The notes beneath the pieces were generated by a model that worked only from the letters and a program-made list of their open reading frames with translations, did no database searches and had not been told where the DNA came from. 64,000 nt of DNA from Tetrahymena thermophila SB210. Taxonomy: Eukaryota > Ciliophora > Oligohymenophorea > Hymenostomatida > Tetrahymenidae. Within the stretch, counting starts at the first letter, position 1. Every line of letters begins with the position of its first letter. This document shows positions 1 through 13,480 of this stretch, piece after piece. The position numbers were made by a program, and so were the translations under genes. Location: positions 248,001 to 312,000 of the forward strand of contig NW_002475959.1 of assembly GCF_000189635.1 (NCBI RefSeq), given 5' to 3'.

Positions 1-2798
1 TACCAACTCCTAAGATGCTGACTCTTTAGTCACTTCTTCTTTTAACAACATTGATCTCTCTTCATTATCAAGCTTGTTTGGTAATGCTGACACTTAGTAG
101 TATATTTAGGCATCTAAGACTCTTGCTACTTTGATGAATTTAAGCATTTAACATAACAAAGGATCTTTCAATTAACTTGGCAAAAACACCGAATTCAACA
201 AAGTTCAATTCGAAATTATTAATACAAAGAAGATCTTCAACAACCTTTTGAATTTAAAGTAATACGAAATCTGCAGAGAAATAGTTGAAGCTCTAAGCAG
301 AGGAAATTTACTTCACTCTCACACTTTCACTAGCAAATCTAGCGAGCAACAAAAGTATATTGACTACAAAGACCTAATTAAATTCTCTCTTGACTTCTAG
401 GTCTCTGTTAATTACTGGATTGATGTCATTGCAAAGAAAGTTGATTTTGAATCTTTCACTTAGCTATTTTCAAGCGCTATCCTCGAATTAAGAATGAATC
501 AAAATCCCCCAAAAGTATTCTCCATCGAACAAGTTTATGATTTCTTCTACAATATTTCAAACTACGGTAATTTTTAATTAAAACTTTATCAGAAAATTAT
601 ATTTTTATATAGATATTTATTAATAGCAATTTTATTTTTAAAATATTATTAAATTATTTAAACAAGTAATCTGATTTTTTTTATTGATTTTGAGCTTTAA
701 ACAAATCACTTTTTAATATAATTTAATAAATTAAAATATTGCTTAAAAAATTTAAGGATTGAACGTAAAAAAAAAATCATTTAAATATTTTAAAGATAAT
801 GCAAGTTATTTAAAATCAAAAGACATAATTATTTTATTTTTATGATTAAAAGCACATCAAATAAATCAAAAAAACTAAAAGAGAATAAATTTTATTTTTA
901 TGCTTGAAATTAACTTTTGCAATAAACAAATAAGACTTCAATTTATTTCTTAATTTTATTATTTGCTATTGAGACATTAAAATTGATAATTATTTATTTA
1001 AATTTTTTGAATTAAATTTTTAATTTTTAATTAAAGGTGCACTTAATCCAACTTAAGTTTATATCTTGATGGATATTTCTATTTACTTGAAGGAATATAA
1101 TTTGGCTATTGAACTCTTCACTCACCACTAAAAATATACTAATAGACGTAGAGATAATTTTGTTTATGAGAAGATGATTTAGGTTGTTAATTCAATCAAT
1201 TTAAGATAATAAGCTGGTAAGTCTAACAAGGACCACGTTCTTTAAGCTTACAGAAAACTCTACACTGAAGCTGAATAATAGACTGGAAAACCAATTGGAT
1301 TTTTGAATTCTAAGATTTACGAAATTAAGAGTTGCATCTTAGACTAAAATCACGATAGTGCTTATTCTATTTTCAATGATCGTTTCTTGAAGGAAAGTAT
1401 TGCTAACTACTAAGCTTTGAAGATGAAATACTTCTTATTGCTTTTACTTGAAAAGTAAGACGAAAGAGATTTGTAATATTCTGAAATTTCTATCAACAAG
1501 TTCATCAACGGATTAGCTCCTAAATAACTTATTCAAATTTGGAATGACGATAGAAACGATACTTATCTTGCTAAGTAACTTGCAAATAAAGAAAACGACT
1601 ACAATGAATTTGTTAAGCGTATTGAAGTTGAAAAGTACTACTCAATTATCAAGCGTGATATTAACAACGGCTTCTACACTATTGAAGATCGTAGACAAAA
1701 TATGGATGTAATGATGAATGAATATGAACGTTACGTTATCGATAACTTCGAAGTACTTGATCCTGAATATACTCTTGATGGTAAATTAAAGGGAGCAGTC
1801 CTTGACGGTATTCTCAAAATTAGAAAATATGAAGTAAAGCATGATTAAATATATATTTTTTGAATTAAATTAATAATAACTTGAAAATTAGGAAGTCCAC
1901 TTAAAGAAGGAAGAAAGAAGAAAAGAAAAACAAAGTAAGAAAGGAGAAAAAGAAAGTGACTCATAAACAAGCTAAGCTCTCATTCAACATTAAAAAGAAA
2001 TGGAAGATACTCAAATTGAAATTAATAAAATCCTCGGTAGACCAATTGATACTCCTGTTAATGTTCCTGAGTTATATAAAAAGTATGATACTGAAGACAA
2101 AATGAATAATAAATATATTGAAAGATACGTAAAAAATCTTTAACAAAATGAATTCAATAAAGAAGGAAGACTTTATAAAATGAAATTCATGAATCTTGAC
2201 CAATATAAGGAAGCTTCTCAATGCTATCCTGAGTTGGTTGAATAGGCCGAAATCCTTGCTAGACCTCAAATTCCATCTGATGTTAATTTAGTCTTTGAAC
2301 TCATGACTTGGGGTGCTGAAAACCAACAACCTCTCGGTAAATTTATTCAAATTAGATACTATGATATTTCATGATATTTTTATTTTAGCCATTCAATTGG
2401 GTGAAATTTATTGTGACTTAAACGGAATACCTGTTCCTAGCTCATTGGTTGAAAAGATTAACAAAGCAATCGATCCCTACAATGACAATCTCGGTAATTT
2501 TTAAAATATTAAAAGCATTTTATGTTACTTGAAAATTGATTAATTTTATAAAATAGATTTCATAAACCAAATCACTAGTGCCAAGAGATTAATCGGTGAT
2601 ATTAATAGAGAAAGAGTTTATCAAACTTATACTCACTTCTCTCAAAAGCCTAAGTTTGCTGAACAAGTCAACTAACTTGGTGAAGAAGATAAATACAGAG
2701 ACGAAGCTACTTATGTTTTGCAATAAGAATAAGCTGCTTCTAGACTTACTAAGTACGGAATTCCTAAAAAATATATTATGGAATAACTCAAGGCTTGA
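1..2798 (+). CDS. 3' part of an unrecognised helical-repeat-like protein gene
   Basis: The gene enters from the left edge; the reading frame starts at base 2 and 717 residues are visible before TGA at 2796-2798. Exons are 2-566, 1037-1833, 1892-2336, 2389-2493 and 2557-2798. All four introns are GT...AG and the phases close exactly. The product is soluble, with no signal peptide or membrane segment visible. It is rich in amphipathic helix-turn-helix stretches (for example around 1050-1130, VYILMDISIYLKEYNLAIEL), which loosely resemble PPR/TPR solenoid units. Codons ending in C or G (AAG, GAC, TTC) are commoner than in the downstream genes, as in well-expressed Tetrahymena genes. I do not recognise the family. 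A mitochondrial PPR-like or mitoribosomal protein is only a guess. Confidence 0.75.
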
Positions 2799-3703
2799 AA
2801 GGATTGCATTTATTTAAAATATAGTTAAAATAGATAGTAAGTAGTAGTTAGTTACTCAGCTTTTTTGTTATAATTAGAATATTCTTGATGGAATTTACAA
2901 TGATAAATCAATCACTCAATATACCAATTCAAATATTCAATTAAATAAATAATATATTTAAATACTATTTTTGTTCTATTATAACATTAAGCTATTGTTA
3001 GTAAAATTTATTTCTCATACCAACTTCTATTTATTTTACATTATTTTATTTTATTTATAAATTAATAAAAAAATAATCAATGCTTGTGGTTAAACCCTAT
3101 TATCAGTTTAGTGATTCCATACTCATTTTTGCAATCAATAGATTGTGTTGTGTTGTTTTGTTTTTTTTAAATTTATATTAAGAAGAAAATAAAACAATAT
3201 ACTATTGATGGGAGAAAAATAAATTAATCCATCTAAAATTCAAAAAAAGAATACCAACATGAAAGCTCAATGATCATTTAGAAAAAGGTTGAGCATAATT
3301 TATAACCCCCTGATTATTGTTATTATTATTATTTTATAATATTTAAGATTAAATTATAAATTAATATTGTTGAATTTGATAGTTATTTTTGAATCTAAGA
3401 TAATTTTATCTTTTCTGTAATTAATTAATTAATAAATGTAATATCTAAAATAAAGATTAAAAATGGTTTAAATACTCCTTATTTTTATAAAATGATAGGA
3501 TTTATGATTGTATTTTAATTAATCTTATATATATTTGTATGTACTAATAATGGATAAAAATATTTGTTACATTTTTATATTAAATTTTATAATTTAGTTA
3601 TTTTTATGTAAATTTATTAAATAAGTTGCTTCACTTATTATACTGTTTGTGAAAAGCTCTAGATTTTTGTTACAAGCAAGTTTTATGGCTAAAGTTAAAT
3701 CAA
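2799..3703. other. convergent intergenic spacer
   Basis: About 900 bases between two genes that end toward each other. It is strongly A+T rich with short homopolymers. No frame, RNA gene or repeat is supported. It should hold both 3' untranslated regions and polyadenylation sites, which are not resolvable by eye. Confidence 0.6.
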
Positions 3704-4436
3704 TCAACTTTACTGAATAACAAAATAGTAGATATAGACATAGAATATCCCAAAAAAAGAGGCTAATAAGAATGTAGACCACACTAGCCAAATGATATGT
3801 ATGTTTTTGTATTTAGGGAAATCCAAGTAAAAGTTCTTGAAGGTAGTATTATAAATCATAAATTTGTGGTTGTCTTGATTAGGTCTATTTTGGAGCTCTT
3901 GTATTATTTTTTCTTTGAATTTGTAGTTTTTCAAGTCTTTTTTTAAAAATAATTTTCTAAGTAAATTTCAAGATATAAATTATTAATTAATTACATGCTA
4001 TGCTTATGTCAAATGTGTAAAAATTTTTATTCATCAGTTCACATATTTCTGAAGAATAAATCATTCTAGCAAATGGATTGCTCACTTTTGCTTTATTATC
4101 CTTATACACATTATGCGCTTTAGAGTAAACAAAATAAGAATTCCAAAGTAAAAAGTAGAAAAAGAAGTTTATCAAGGGCAAAAAGAGTATAATAACTGTT
4201 AAAATTATTTTTCCTAAAGGTTTTTTTAAGATTGCAAAAATAAATTCATAAAAAAGAGTGCAGTTAGCTTATTCCAATTTATATTCACATTTATTGTATT
4301 CCAAATTATATTATTCTATCACTTAATTATATTGCGAAATAGGATTCTCAGGTATAGGATCTGACTGATAATGAGTAGCAATTTATGTTTCTTCCAATCT
4401 TTTATATGCCATAGACTACGACCCAGATTTGCTCAT
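3704..4436 (-). CDS. small membrane protein, two or more transmembrane segments
   Basis: Two exons, 4436-3995 and 3936-3704, flank a 58-base intron (GTAATT...AAAG). The phases close and give 224 residues with TGA at 3706-3704. The N-terminal ~75 residues are polar and Q/E rich. A long hydrophobic stretch follows at about residues 77-100, then a charged loop. A second aromatic-rich hydrophobic stretch lies near the C terminus (about 195-222). No family motif is recognised. Reading straight through the intron also stays open for 389 codons, but that frame is poorer in composition, so the spliced model is preferred. It is divergently arranged with LSm3, 557 bases away. Function unknown. Confidence 0.6.
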
Positions 4437-4993
4437 TCTCTGAAGGCAACGTTGTTACCAAAACTGTCTTTAGATGTAAATAAATTTAATAAATTATAAT
4501 AAATATAAATTAGATTATGAATATACTGTCAAATATTACTTTTTAATATTTTGATCGATTTGTTTGATTAAATTTTTGATCTTCAAATAGCTAATTAAAT
4601 AATAAAAGCTATTGAAAACTTCAATTCATAATTGTGTAAGTAATAGAGTAGTCTCTCTATCATAATTTATTCATACATAACTCATAAATTTAATATTAAA
4701 TGCAGTAAAAATTATTATAAATTTAAAAAAATTAGTATTTAACAATGATTTAAAAAGAAAATTAATTAACATACTGAAAACATTTTAATTAATTGTATAG
4801 TTAAAGAAATATTAGAATAACCTTTGAACAGAAATATAATTTGATAATTACACACATACATGTTTAGTATCTTTAATAAGCATATAAAAATTAAAATATT
4901 TGAACAAAGAATAGTAATTAAATAATTAATATATTTATTTATTGATTTATTGATTTGTGGTTAACAACTTATTAGAACTTGTAATAAATAGGA
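4437..4993. promoter_or_regulatory. divergent intergenic region (shared promoter space)
   Basis: 557 A+T-rich bases lie between a minus-strand gene starting at 4436 and LSm3 starting at 4994. Both 5' ends face this segment, so it must hold both promoters. No specific motif is recognisable. Confidence 0.4.
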
Positions 4994-5266
4994 ATGGAAA
5001 ATTTAAAGGAGCCTTTGGATTTGATTAAACATAGTCTTAACTAAATTATATAGATAAAGTGCAGACATTCCAGAGAGTTAAAAGGAAAATTATTAGCCTT
5101 TGACACTCACTTGAATATGCTTCTTGAGGATGTAGAAGAATCATTTGTTTAAGAAAATAAAAGTATAAATGCAGCTGCCTAAAAGTAAACTCGCTGTATT
5201 CCTATGCTTTACATGAGAGGTGATACAATAATAACAGTTACTCCTCTTACAAAAGCCTAAAAGTGA
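4994..5266 (+). CDS. LSM3: U6 snRNA-associated Sm-like protein LSm3
   Basis: A single exon of 90 residues, close to the ~100 residues usual for LSm3. The protein has the Sm fold signature in order: [10 protein letters not shown] for the N-terminal helix and first strand, [20 protein letters not shown] for the Sm1 motif, and [14 protein letters not shown] for the Sm2 motif with the conserved RGD. The DTHLNMLL core and the RGD...I..V.P ending match LSm3 better than other LSm subunits. In eukaryotes LSm3 is part of the LSm2-8 ring, which binds the U-tail of U6 snRNA in the nucleus, and of LSm1-7, which acts in cytoplasmic mRNA decay. The ATG at 4994 is the natural start. It ends 685 bases from the convergent zinc-finger gene. 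Confidence 0.9.
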
Positions 5267-5950
5267 AATACAAATACCATATTAATTAATGATTTAATTT
5301 CTTACTTATTTACTAACAAAACTATGAGATTTTATTGTTTGCTTGATCATTTATTTATAATACTATTTGTAAGCTCAATGAATGAAAGTTTTTATAATGA
5401 ATATGAAATAAAATTGAATTAAAATAATTTAAGCAATAAGTAATGCCTTTAGCTTTTAATTTGTGTTTTTAATTTAAGTTTTTAAAATATTTTTGATATA
5501 AAAACATTCATAAAAATGAATTTATATTATATGAGATTGTGCATATCATTTATATTTATATAAAGAGTGTCTAAATTAAAAATTTTTGTGTATTTTAAAC
5601 TTAAAACAACTCTATCTATAAAGATATGCTGCCTCACTTCTTAATTAATTAAGAATTTATTTTCACAAATTTAGATTTAAAACATTTTTTATTTTTTTGC
5701 TAATTAATTTATTTACTTTATAATTTTTATAATATTAATATTAAAGAAGTATTTTATTTTAACATAAAATTTTAATTTACTTTTTAAATATTAAAGTTAT
5801 ATATATTTTTTTAAATGAATGAATAATTGAACTAAATGAAATGGTGGTAGACATAAAAAGAAAGTTTTTTATAACATACAAAGTATTAAGTAATAAATAA
5901 TATATTGAAAAACTGGTTTATAGAAAGAATAAATTAATTTTTATGTTTCA
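5267..5950. other. convergent intergenic spacer
   Basis: A+T-rich DNA between the ends of LSm3 and the zinc-finger gene. Nothing coding or structured is seen. Confidence 0.6.
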
Positions 5951-7041
5951 TCAAATCGTCTTGGGATGCTTCAACTTTATGTGTTGATTTAAAGAACCCT
6001 CTGTACTAAAATTATTTTTTAAAATTAAATTTTATTTATTATTTGGCTGAAGTAATTTTAATACCCATAGGATTTCTTGCAGCTTTCATATGGGCAAATG
6101 TAGCTACGATCTATTAATTTGGCTTGTCTTCTTATTCTCTTTTTCTTTTCTTCTTCTATTTCTTCTTCATTTAATTCATCTTCGCTCAAATCTTCACTCC
6201 TTTTCTATTATTATAAATGTTAATTCCATTTTTAAAATTATAAATCTTACTTCCAACTTAATAAGCCTTATGGTGAGTTCGTTCTTCTCATAAACGAGCT
6301 CTTTCATCTATATTTTAAAAATATAAATTATTAATATATATTTTATTTGATTGCTTCTAGTTTCATTGTTCTAACTAAATTAATTGGATGAATATGAATA
6401 TTCCGCGAAAAAATATTAATTGATTAAAGAAAGCACGCTATATATTTAAGACTTCTTTTAAAATAGAATGATAAAGAAAAGCAAACATTTTAGCAAAATC
6501 AAAATTAATTATTCATGAGTTGAGAAAGAAGTTTACTTAATTTGTCAGAACTTGATTAGCTAAAAATAATCTGCAATATTCTTGATAGTAGCTCATATTT
6601 TCATCTGTAGTTTCTTTTTTATATCAAATATTTGTTTTCATTAAACTATAATTAACTTAGTATTTAAAATCTCACTTATACCAGCAACGACTTCCTTTCC
6701 TAATCCCTCTTTAAATAATAAAAAAATAATTGAAATTTCTGCTTAAATATATTAAATAAAGATAGATTACTAATTGCACTTTATTAGGCAGATGCTATCT
6801 AGCTTTCTTTATTTTCAAAAAAATATATTAGATAACTTAGCATCATTTCAAATAAAATAAATGATTGCTGCATTATTTGAAATGCTTCATATTTTTAGAA
6901 AGATAATTTGATTTACACCTTTTATTTTAATGAATATTTAAGTAAAATTAATGCAAAAACCTGTAAGTATGCAATATACATTATTTGTGAAGTCTAGTCA
7001 GGTTAATCTTCGCTTGGCTGTTGTGGTTTAACTTAACTCAT
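5951..7041 (-). CDS. small C2H2 zinc-finger protein, multi-exon
   Basis: The best model starts at ATG 7041 and ends at TGA 5953-5951, giving roughly 220-250 residues. The two 3'-most introns are clear (6250-6205, 46 bases; 6064-6006, 59 bases). Three further 5' introns are likely but less certain (one ends near 6480; one uses a GTGAG donor near 6690). The C terminus carries one C2H2 finger split by the last intron: CPYESCKKSYG, then TEGSLNQHIKLKHP. This gives C-x4-C-x12-H-x4-H, with the stop five codons beyond. Just before the finger is an acidic run and then a basic run (EEEIEEEKKKRIRRQ), plausible as a nuclear-localisation or nucleic-acid contact region. A single C-terminal finger suggests a nucleic-acid or protein-binding factor; the target is unknown. 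Confidence 0.6.
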
Positions 7042-8380
7042 TTTATGTTACTGATTTGCTTGATAAATGAATAACAATTTAACAAATAAATATCTAATCT
7101 ATTAATTAAAGTTAATTGTTAAATAATTAATATTATGTTATATCTTTGTAAAAATTACAAATTGCAAACAAAAATATAAAGAAAAATAGATAGATATATT
7201 GATATATAGATTTGTAAATAGATTTATTAGGAATATCTTAAAAACAATACTTTTTGAAAAGAAAGCTATTTTTATTTCTTAAATTTATTATTACTTATTT
7301 ACATTTTGATTTGATTGTTTTATTAAATTAAACGAATATATCTCCAAAATAACTGAACACTTAATAAAGGAGTAATAAAATTCTTATTAATTTAAAAAAG
7401 GCGATTCTTCCAATAAAAATTTGAAATATTGAATAGAAAACTAAGAATTATAATAAAGTTGCTTTAATTATCAAGTTTAAATCTATTTAAAATTAAAATT
7501 AGGCTTAGATAAAAAAGTAAAAATTTTATTAAAATATATTTTAATTTTTTGATTAGTTGATTTGATTTATGTTTAAAAAGCAAAATGATTGAAATAAATT
7601 AAAATAAATTTACTGTTCCAATATAATTTTGCATTTTATTTTATGGGGATAAATAAATGTTTTATTCAATTGACTTTAATAAATTTATTTAATTCTGAAA
7701 AATGAGCTCTAAATAAGTTTGTAATCTTTGCTTATATATGTATATTTTTATATATTAAAAAGCATAGCTGTTTTTACACAAAAGTGCTTTAATATTTGTT
7801 ACTTTTTTAAATAAAGTAAATTATAAAAATAGGTAAAGTAAAAAATAATTATCAGTAACTTTCTAAAGCAGCTTTTTATAGAACTAATTATTTAGTTAAA
7901 ATTTATTTGATTTACTCACAATAATAAACAAACTAAAGCTATACAGTAAATTTATTGTATTTTCATCAGCTTTAAAATTTCTTTAAACTGATTTATGAAT
8001 ATATTTTTAGATTTATTTATTTTAAAGATAGATTCCACGATATTTGAACAAATTACGCAATTTAAATAAACATTTAAGCAGCTTGATTATAAAACATATT
8101 ATGAATTTCAGAATGTTAATATTATTATAAAACATATGTGAAATTTATAGTTTAAACATTTATTAAAAATTAAAATTTTGAAATAATAGCCAAGGAGTTA
8201 AATATTGTTTAATTGTTTCATTTAATGGTCAAAACTCAAATAAAAAATTTTTTAAAATAAGATTAATTGCCTATTATTTAATATTTTTCAATTTATATTT
8301 AAGATTATTACAAAAATAGTAATAAGAATAAGTATTAAATTAAATAATTGCATATTAAATTAAAAAGTAAATCTACTTTT
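7042..8380. promoter_or_regulatory. divergent intergenic region
   Basis: 1.3 kb of A+T-rich DNA between the 5' ends of the zinc-finger gene (-) and the ZIP transporter (+). It must contain both promoters. No discrete motif, RNA gene or further coding frame is seen. Confidence 0.4.
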
Positions 8381-9835
8381 ATGTCTGGAGCTGTAGCTGC
8401 TGTAAAAATTGCATCTATGACAACAATGTTACTTTTAACATTGATCATGGGAAGCATTCCTCTCAGAAGTAAATCTTTTAAAGAGAATCAAATGGTTTTG
8501 TCTCTATCTTCTGCTTTTTCAGGTGGACTTTTTTTGGCTGTAGGTCTTCTTCATCTTCTACCTGACGCTACTGATAGTTTTGAAAGCTATTATACTTCTA
8601 CTACTACTTATACTTTAGCTAATTAAAATTCAGATACTACTGCTTCTACAGATTCAAGTTCAGACCAAAATACTGTTGATTGTGATACAGTTTAAAAACA
8701 TTTTCCCTTTCAAATGTTTATTACAGCTGTTAGCTTTAGCTTAATTCTTATGATTGAAAAAGTTATTGGAAGTAAATATCATGATGCACTTCATGCTGGT
8801 CATGAACATGATCATAACCATAACCATAATCATGATCATGGATAAAATGAGAAACAAGATATAGAATGCAACTAACATTAAAAGTAGGTAAATAGTGAGT
8901 AAAGTCAAAAAAGTTCTAAAGTTTCACCCTATAAAGATGTTGAAAAAGTTTAATTCGAAGAAGATAACACTTCTCCAATAATTAGTGTTTAAAGAAACTG
9001 TGATAAGTAAAACTCTTAAAGAAAAGATGAAACAATGCAAAATGAAACAATGAATAAAACATCGCTGCAATGTGATGTATCACCAACTACTTCAATGATG
9101 ATGGCACTAAAATTAAATTATGAAAACAGCGCAATCGTAACTGATAGAGTTAAGGATGAAATATCTTATGTAGAACCTAAAAAGGGAGTAGAATAATTAA
9201 TTGACTAAGTTACTAATAGGGCTTAGTAAAATAAAAATATTTAATAAGATAAATAAGAGCTTTCAATTAATCAAGTGGTTTAATAGATTCCAGAAAACCA
9301 AATCACTTCATCATAGTAAAGAAAAATTGAAGTTATCCGCCAAGTTTCTAAAGAATTAGATAAAATTCAAAAAACTAAAAAGGTTTCAATAACACCTTTT
9401 GTCATTTAGTTAGCTTTCGGAATACATGCAACCTTAGAAGGTCTTGCAATTGGTGTTTAATAAAATCTAGGTCTCTGCTTAACTATATCTTTAGCAGTTG
9501 TATGTCATAAGTGGGCAGAAGGGCTTGTCGTTGGTCTTAGTCTTAAAAAAGCAGGAGTCCCAGTTACTAGAGCTACTTTTATGATAGCACTCCAAGGTAT
9601 GATGAATCCTTTCGGTATTGGATTAGGTTGGGCCTTAAGTGATGCAGGAGATCTTGTAAGTGGAATTTTAGTGAGTATAAGTGCAGGAACCTTCCTCTAT
9701 ATTGCAACTGTAGAAGTTATTGTTGAAGAATTTAACCTTGAGAGATATAAAATAATTAAATTTTTACTTTTCTTAGTCGCTATTGGTTTTATTTCATCAC
9801 TTTGGGCTGTGGAATAAGCAACAGGAGCAAGTTGA
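8381..9835 (+). CDS. ZIP-family (SLC39) zinc/iron transporter
   Basis: A single intronless frame of 484 residues under the ciliate code. ATG 8381 is chosen because it is the first ATG and places the first membrane segment at the N terminus. TM1-TM3 occupy about residues 5-25, 38-62 (with HLLPDA, His58) and 104-128. A histidine-rich loop with H-D/N-H repeats follows (about 132-153), then a polar Q/E/S-rich cytosolic loop of nearly 200 residues. TM4 has HATLEGLAIG (His349, Glu353) and TM5 has HKWAEG (His376, Glu380). These are the paired metal-site signatures of ZIP proteins, which move Zn2+ or Fe2+ into the cytosol. TM6-TM8 complete the fold and the C terminus is short. The long TM3-TM4 loop is unusual for its size. 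The subfamily cannot be fixed by eye. Confidence 0.93.
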
Positions 9836-10663
9836 TTAAAATTAAATTTATTATAATTTTATTATTATAAATAGAAAATAAAGACAATAAAGTATATATT
9901 CCATCCATTTTTTTTATCTATCTCTGTAAAAACTCTAAAAACTTTCTTACTAATTTTCCTTATAAGTATGTACTTTAAATTATAGTAAACAGATTTAAAA
10001 TCATTTAACAAAAAAAATTAGTTAATTAATTAGTTTATTATTTACTTACTTTATACATGTGGAAAAAGATCAATAAATTTTATGTTATATTTTATTTAAT
10101 CTCTAGAATTTGTTTTAGAAAATTAATCAATCTAAGAATAGTGTGATAATCGAGAATTTTACTGTACTTAATTTAATTAACTTTTTTATAAAATTTTGCG
10201 TTATTACTGAATCTTGAACGGCTGGCCTTAAATAGTCAATGATTTAAGAATCACATAAAGCTTTATTTGCATACAAATACAAAAAAACTAATTGAAATAA
10301 AAAAGCACACATGCATGCAAAAAGGTATTAAAAATTACTTTTTGCTTTTGAAGTTAGTGTATTTTCACTTTGTTTTTTAGAATCTAAAAAATTAAAGGTA
10401 AAAAGTAGATCTAAAATTTTTAACTTTTTCTGTTTTATTATTTGCTTGCTTTTTCATTTTTTTAAAAGTTTTTGATGCTTTTTGTTAAATAAAAGCTTAT
10501 CATTATGAGTTATTGGTCTTAAAAAACTAGTTTTATTTGAAATGAAATTAAATTCACAATAAATTTTATAACAAAATTTATACACATATTATGTAAAATA
10601 TACAAATGCTTCTTGGAAAATTGCTATTTAATTAATATTATATTATCTGCCACAAAAATTTAT
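9836..10663. other. convergent intergenic spacer
   Basis: 828 A+T-rich bases between two convergent genes. No coding frame or RNA gene is visible. Confidence 0.6.
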
Positions 10664-11800
10664 TCAAAAAACTGAAAACTCAATCTTTTTTGCTTCCTCT
10701 TAAGCTCCTCCTTCTTTAACTTAATTTCTTTCTATTATCTTATGGGATATTAAAAGGATGAATATTAAGGTGAAAACTCCATATATTGTAGAATAAGCAA
10801 TATTATCTATGAAGTATGCTGTCCCGTTAATAGTTAGACATCCTAAAGTTATTGCAAACAAGATGTTCACAATAGATACAAATAAACCTACTTCTTCTTA
10901 AAGCTGCTTGTTCATTTATATATTAGGAATGATGTGACTTGATAATATTGTTAAAGCTGCGAAAGTTTGGCCGCATACTTTAAGACTGTGGTTTTGAAAA
11001 TCATCCACTGAATAAAATATTATGCCTGCAAACCCAATTACTAAATTTAACGCATAGTAAACTTCTAAGTCTCTATCAACTCTTGTTTCTTATAAAATAA
11101 AATGACTGAAAGCCCAGTCCACAGTAATAAAAAAAAAGGCGAGGAGGCCACAAAATACTATATCAGAGGGCTTTTAGCTGCAGAAAAAGGGAATGATTGA
11201 GCAAATTAAATTAGCTCCATAGATAGCATACAAAAGAATATCTAGAAGCTCATCATTAATTAAAACTAATATCACAAGTTTTAAAACACAGAGGATGACT
11301 AAAAAGACCAACAGTGCATTTGAAATTTTTGAAAATCCAACTTATTTCTAATAAAAATTATTAAAGACAATTCTTAAATCAATCAGTAATAAGTAAATAG
11401 AAATTTTTAAGAATCTTTCTTTTTCATGATTAGACTGAACCTATGTTAACTGAGGATAAAGTAGGACTATTTCAGTTATTGCATAAATTATAAAAACAGT
11501 TTCAAGACCAGCACAATTGAGCGATTAGAAACTCAAAATTAAGTAAAAAACAAAATTAGCAACAACTGTCATTACATGAATACCTTTTTTTATTTACTCA
11601 TCCTCGAATTCAAGGACCATCATCAAAATAAAAAATACTATTATTCCTATTAATCCTATAATAGAAAAAATCATAGTCTTGTAATTCTACGAGTCATCGC
11701 ACCAATGCTATTTGTAAACCTAGCTAGAAACTCCTATTAGTATGCTAAAAGTAACTAATCTGATAATACTAAAGAGAATAAGGCTCTACTTCAAAAGCAT
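10664..11800 (-). CDS. multi-pass membrane protein of unknown family
   Basis: One intronless frame runs from ATG 11800 to TGA 10666-10664, 378 residues. It contains about nine or ten hydrophobic stretches of membrane-spanning length, separated by short polar turns. A hydrophobic N-terminal stretch could be a signal anchor. The C terminus ends in a charged tail (K/E rich). Cysteines are scattered in the loops. No transporter, channel or receptor signature is recognised. The membrane topology is regular enough to support a real protein, but no function is proposed. Confidence 0.7.
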
Positions 11801-13480
11801 TCCTAAATTTAATCCTAATTTCTACCTATTTGTTTTTTTTATTATTTTAGCTTTGCCTTTATGAAAAGTAGTTTTTTAAATTTTGATTAGCTCTTCTATT
11901 GCTTTATTTACTTGCCAATTTATTTATTTTAAATAAAATTTAAGTTCTACGTATACCAATTTCTATTTATTTTTCTTAGTATAAATTCTCTTCTTGATTT
12001 TTTGCTATTTAAATTCCTATCAAAATTTGCAAATATTATTAAAATTTTTTAAATGAGTTTTTGTTTCATCATAATCTAACATTTGAATAAATAATTTAAA
12101 TATCTTTACTTAAAATCTTTAATTCTTTAAAAATCAATGAATGTATATATATAGGTTCTTAAAGTATTTAAAATTGATAAGGATAATAAAAGTAATAAGA
12201 GCAATTAGAATATATCCTTAATAATAGAAATGTTTTAGATGTATTTTTGGAATTCATCTTTTATGTTTTTCTCGAAATAAGGTAGTAAATAGAATAAATT
12301 TAATTAACATTTCAATAATTTGATTTCTCTAACTTTGAAACACTAGTCTGTACACAAACCATAATCAATAAATAATATTAATAATATTTCTAAAAAAAAA
12401 CGTATTCAGAGCTGAAATATTATTTTTAGCTTAAATAATTATTTCTATAAACCTACCAAAGTAAATGCTTTCTTTTGAAAGGAAGCAGAAAAAACCTTAA
12501 AACATTTTTTATGAATAATCAATAAGTAAAACTAAACTCATGACTTATATTGGCTAAAAGTATTATCTCTCAACTTATATGTATCTAAAAATTATATTGT
12601 CTATAAAGATAATTCCAAATAATTTTATTATTTAACAGTAATTTATTAAAAATTATATCTTAATAATAATATTTTTCTATAAAAATCATAAAAAATGAAT
12701 ATATAATTAAATGTTAAATCTTCATATAGATGAAAGAAATACTTTTATTATATGAAAGAATAAATAATTAGATCTTTCCTTTTAACTTTATTAATTAATT
12801 CAATTAATAGTAATATTAAAATAATATAAAATGAGAATTAATAGTAAACAAATATTAATAAAAGCTTTAAGAGTAAATTAATTTTAAAATAAATCTTAAA
12901 ATTAATTAAGGAAATAGCTTAAAAATAGTTGAACAGATACTTATTCTAGAATAAATTTAAAATTTACAATCTTTCTAAAGAAATATTTATTTAATTGTTT
13001 TATTTTTCTTTCATATAAATTTATCTTAATTGTTTTTTTTTTAATTCAAAAAAATTACAAAAATAATTCTATGAAATTTTTGCTATTATTTATTTATTTT
13101 TTTTTATATTTATACGATTTGAAATAATTTTATAATATGAAAAGGACTGGTAATATCTTTTATCTGAAATTTATTAAATTTTCAAAAAACAACTGATTGT
13201 TCCTATTTATTAATTTTTATAACTATTAAATTTTGAATATATTTTTGAGTCTTAATTATTATAAGTATATCTCTATTGCGAATAAAAAATATATTAAAAA
13301 TATCAACAAGCAATAGTTCAAACAAAATATACAAATAGTTAAATAGTTAGCTGTTTATTGATTTATAAATAGAACAAAGTTTAAAGGAAATTCTAAGTAT
13401 AAAAGTAGATAGATATTTTACTAAATAAAAACCTGACATTTATAAATACTGATCAATATATTTGAAGCAATTTGATTTAA
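11801..13480. promoter_or_regulatory. divergent intergenic region
   Basis: 1.7 kb between the start of a minus-strand membrane protein and the RCC1/TIG gene. Composition is almost wholly A and T with short tandem A/T runs. No gene is seen. It must contain the two promoters. Confidence 0.4.

Noticed and set aside
3267-4436. An uninterrupted 389-codon minus-strand frame under the ciliate code
   Set aside because: The second half becomes A+T-driven and Q/I/N rich. Splicing 3994-3937 (GTAATT...AAAG) gives a better protein in another frame with exact phase, so the 224-residue model was used.
6090-6293. A 67-codon plus-strand hydrophobic frame
   Set aside because: It is the antisense shadow of the K/E-rich part of the zinc-finger gene.
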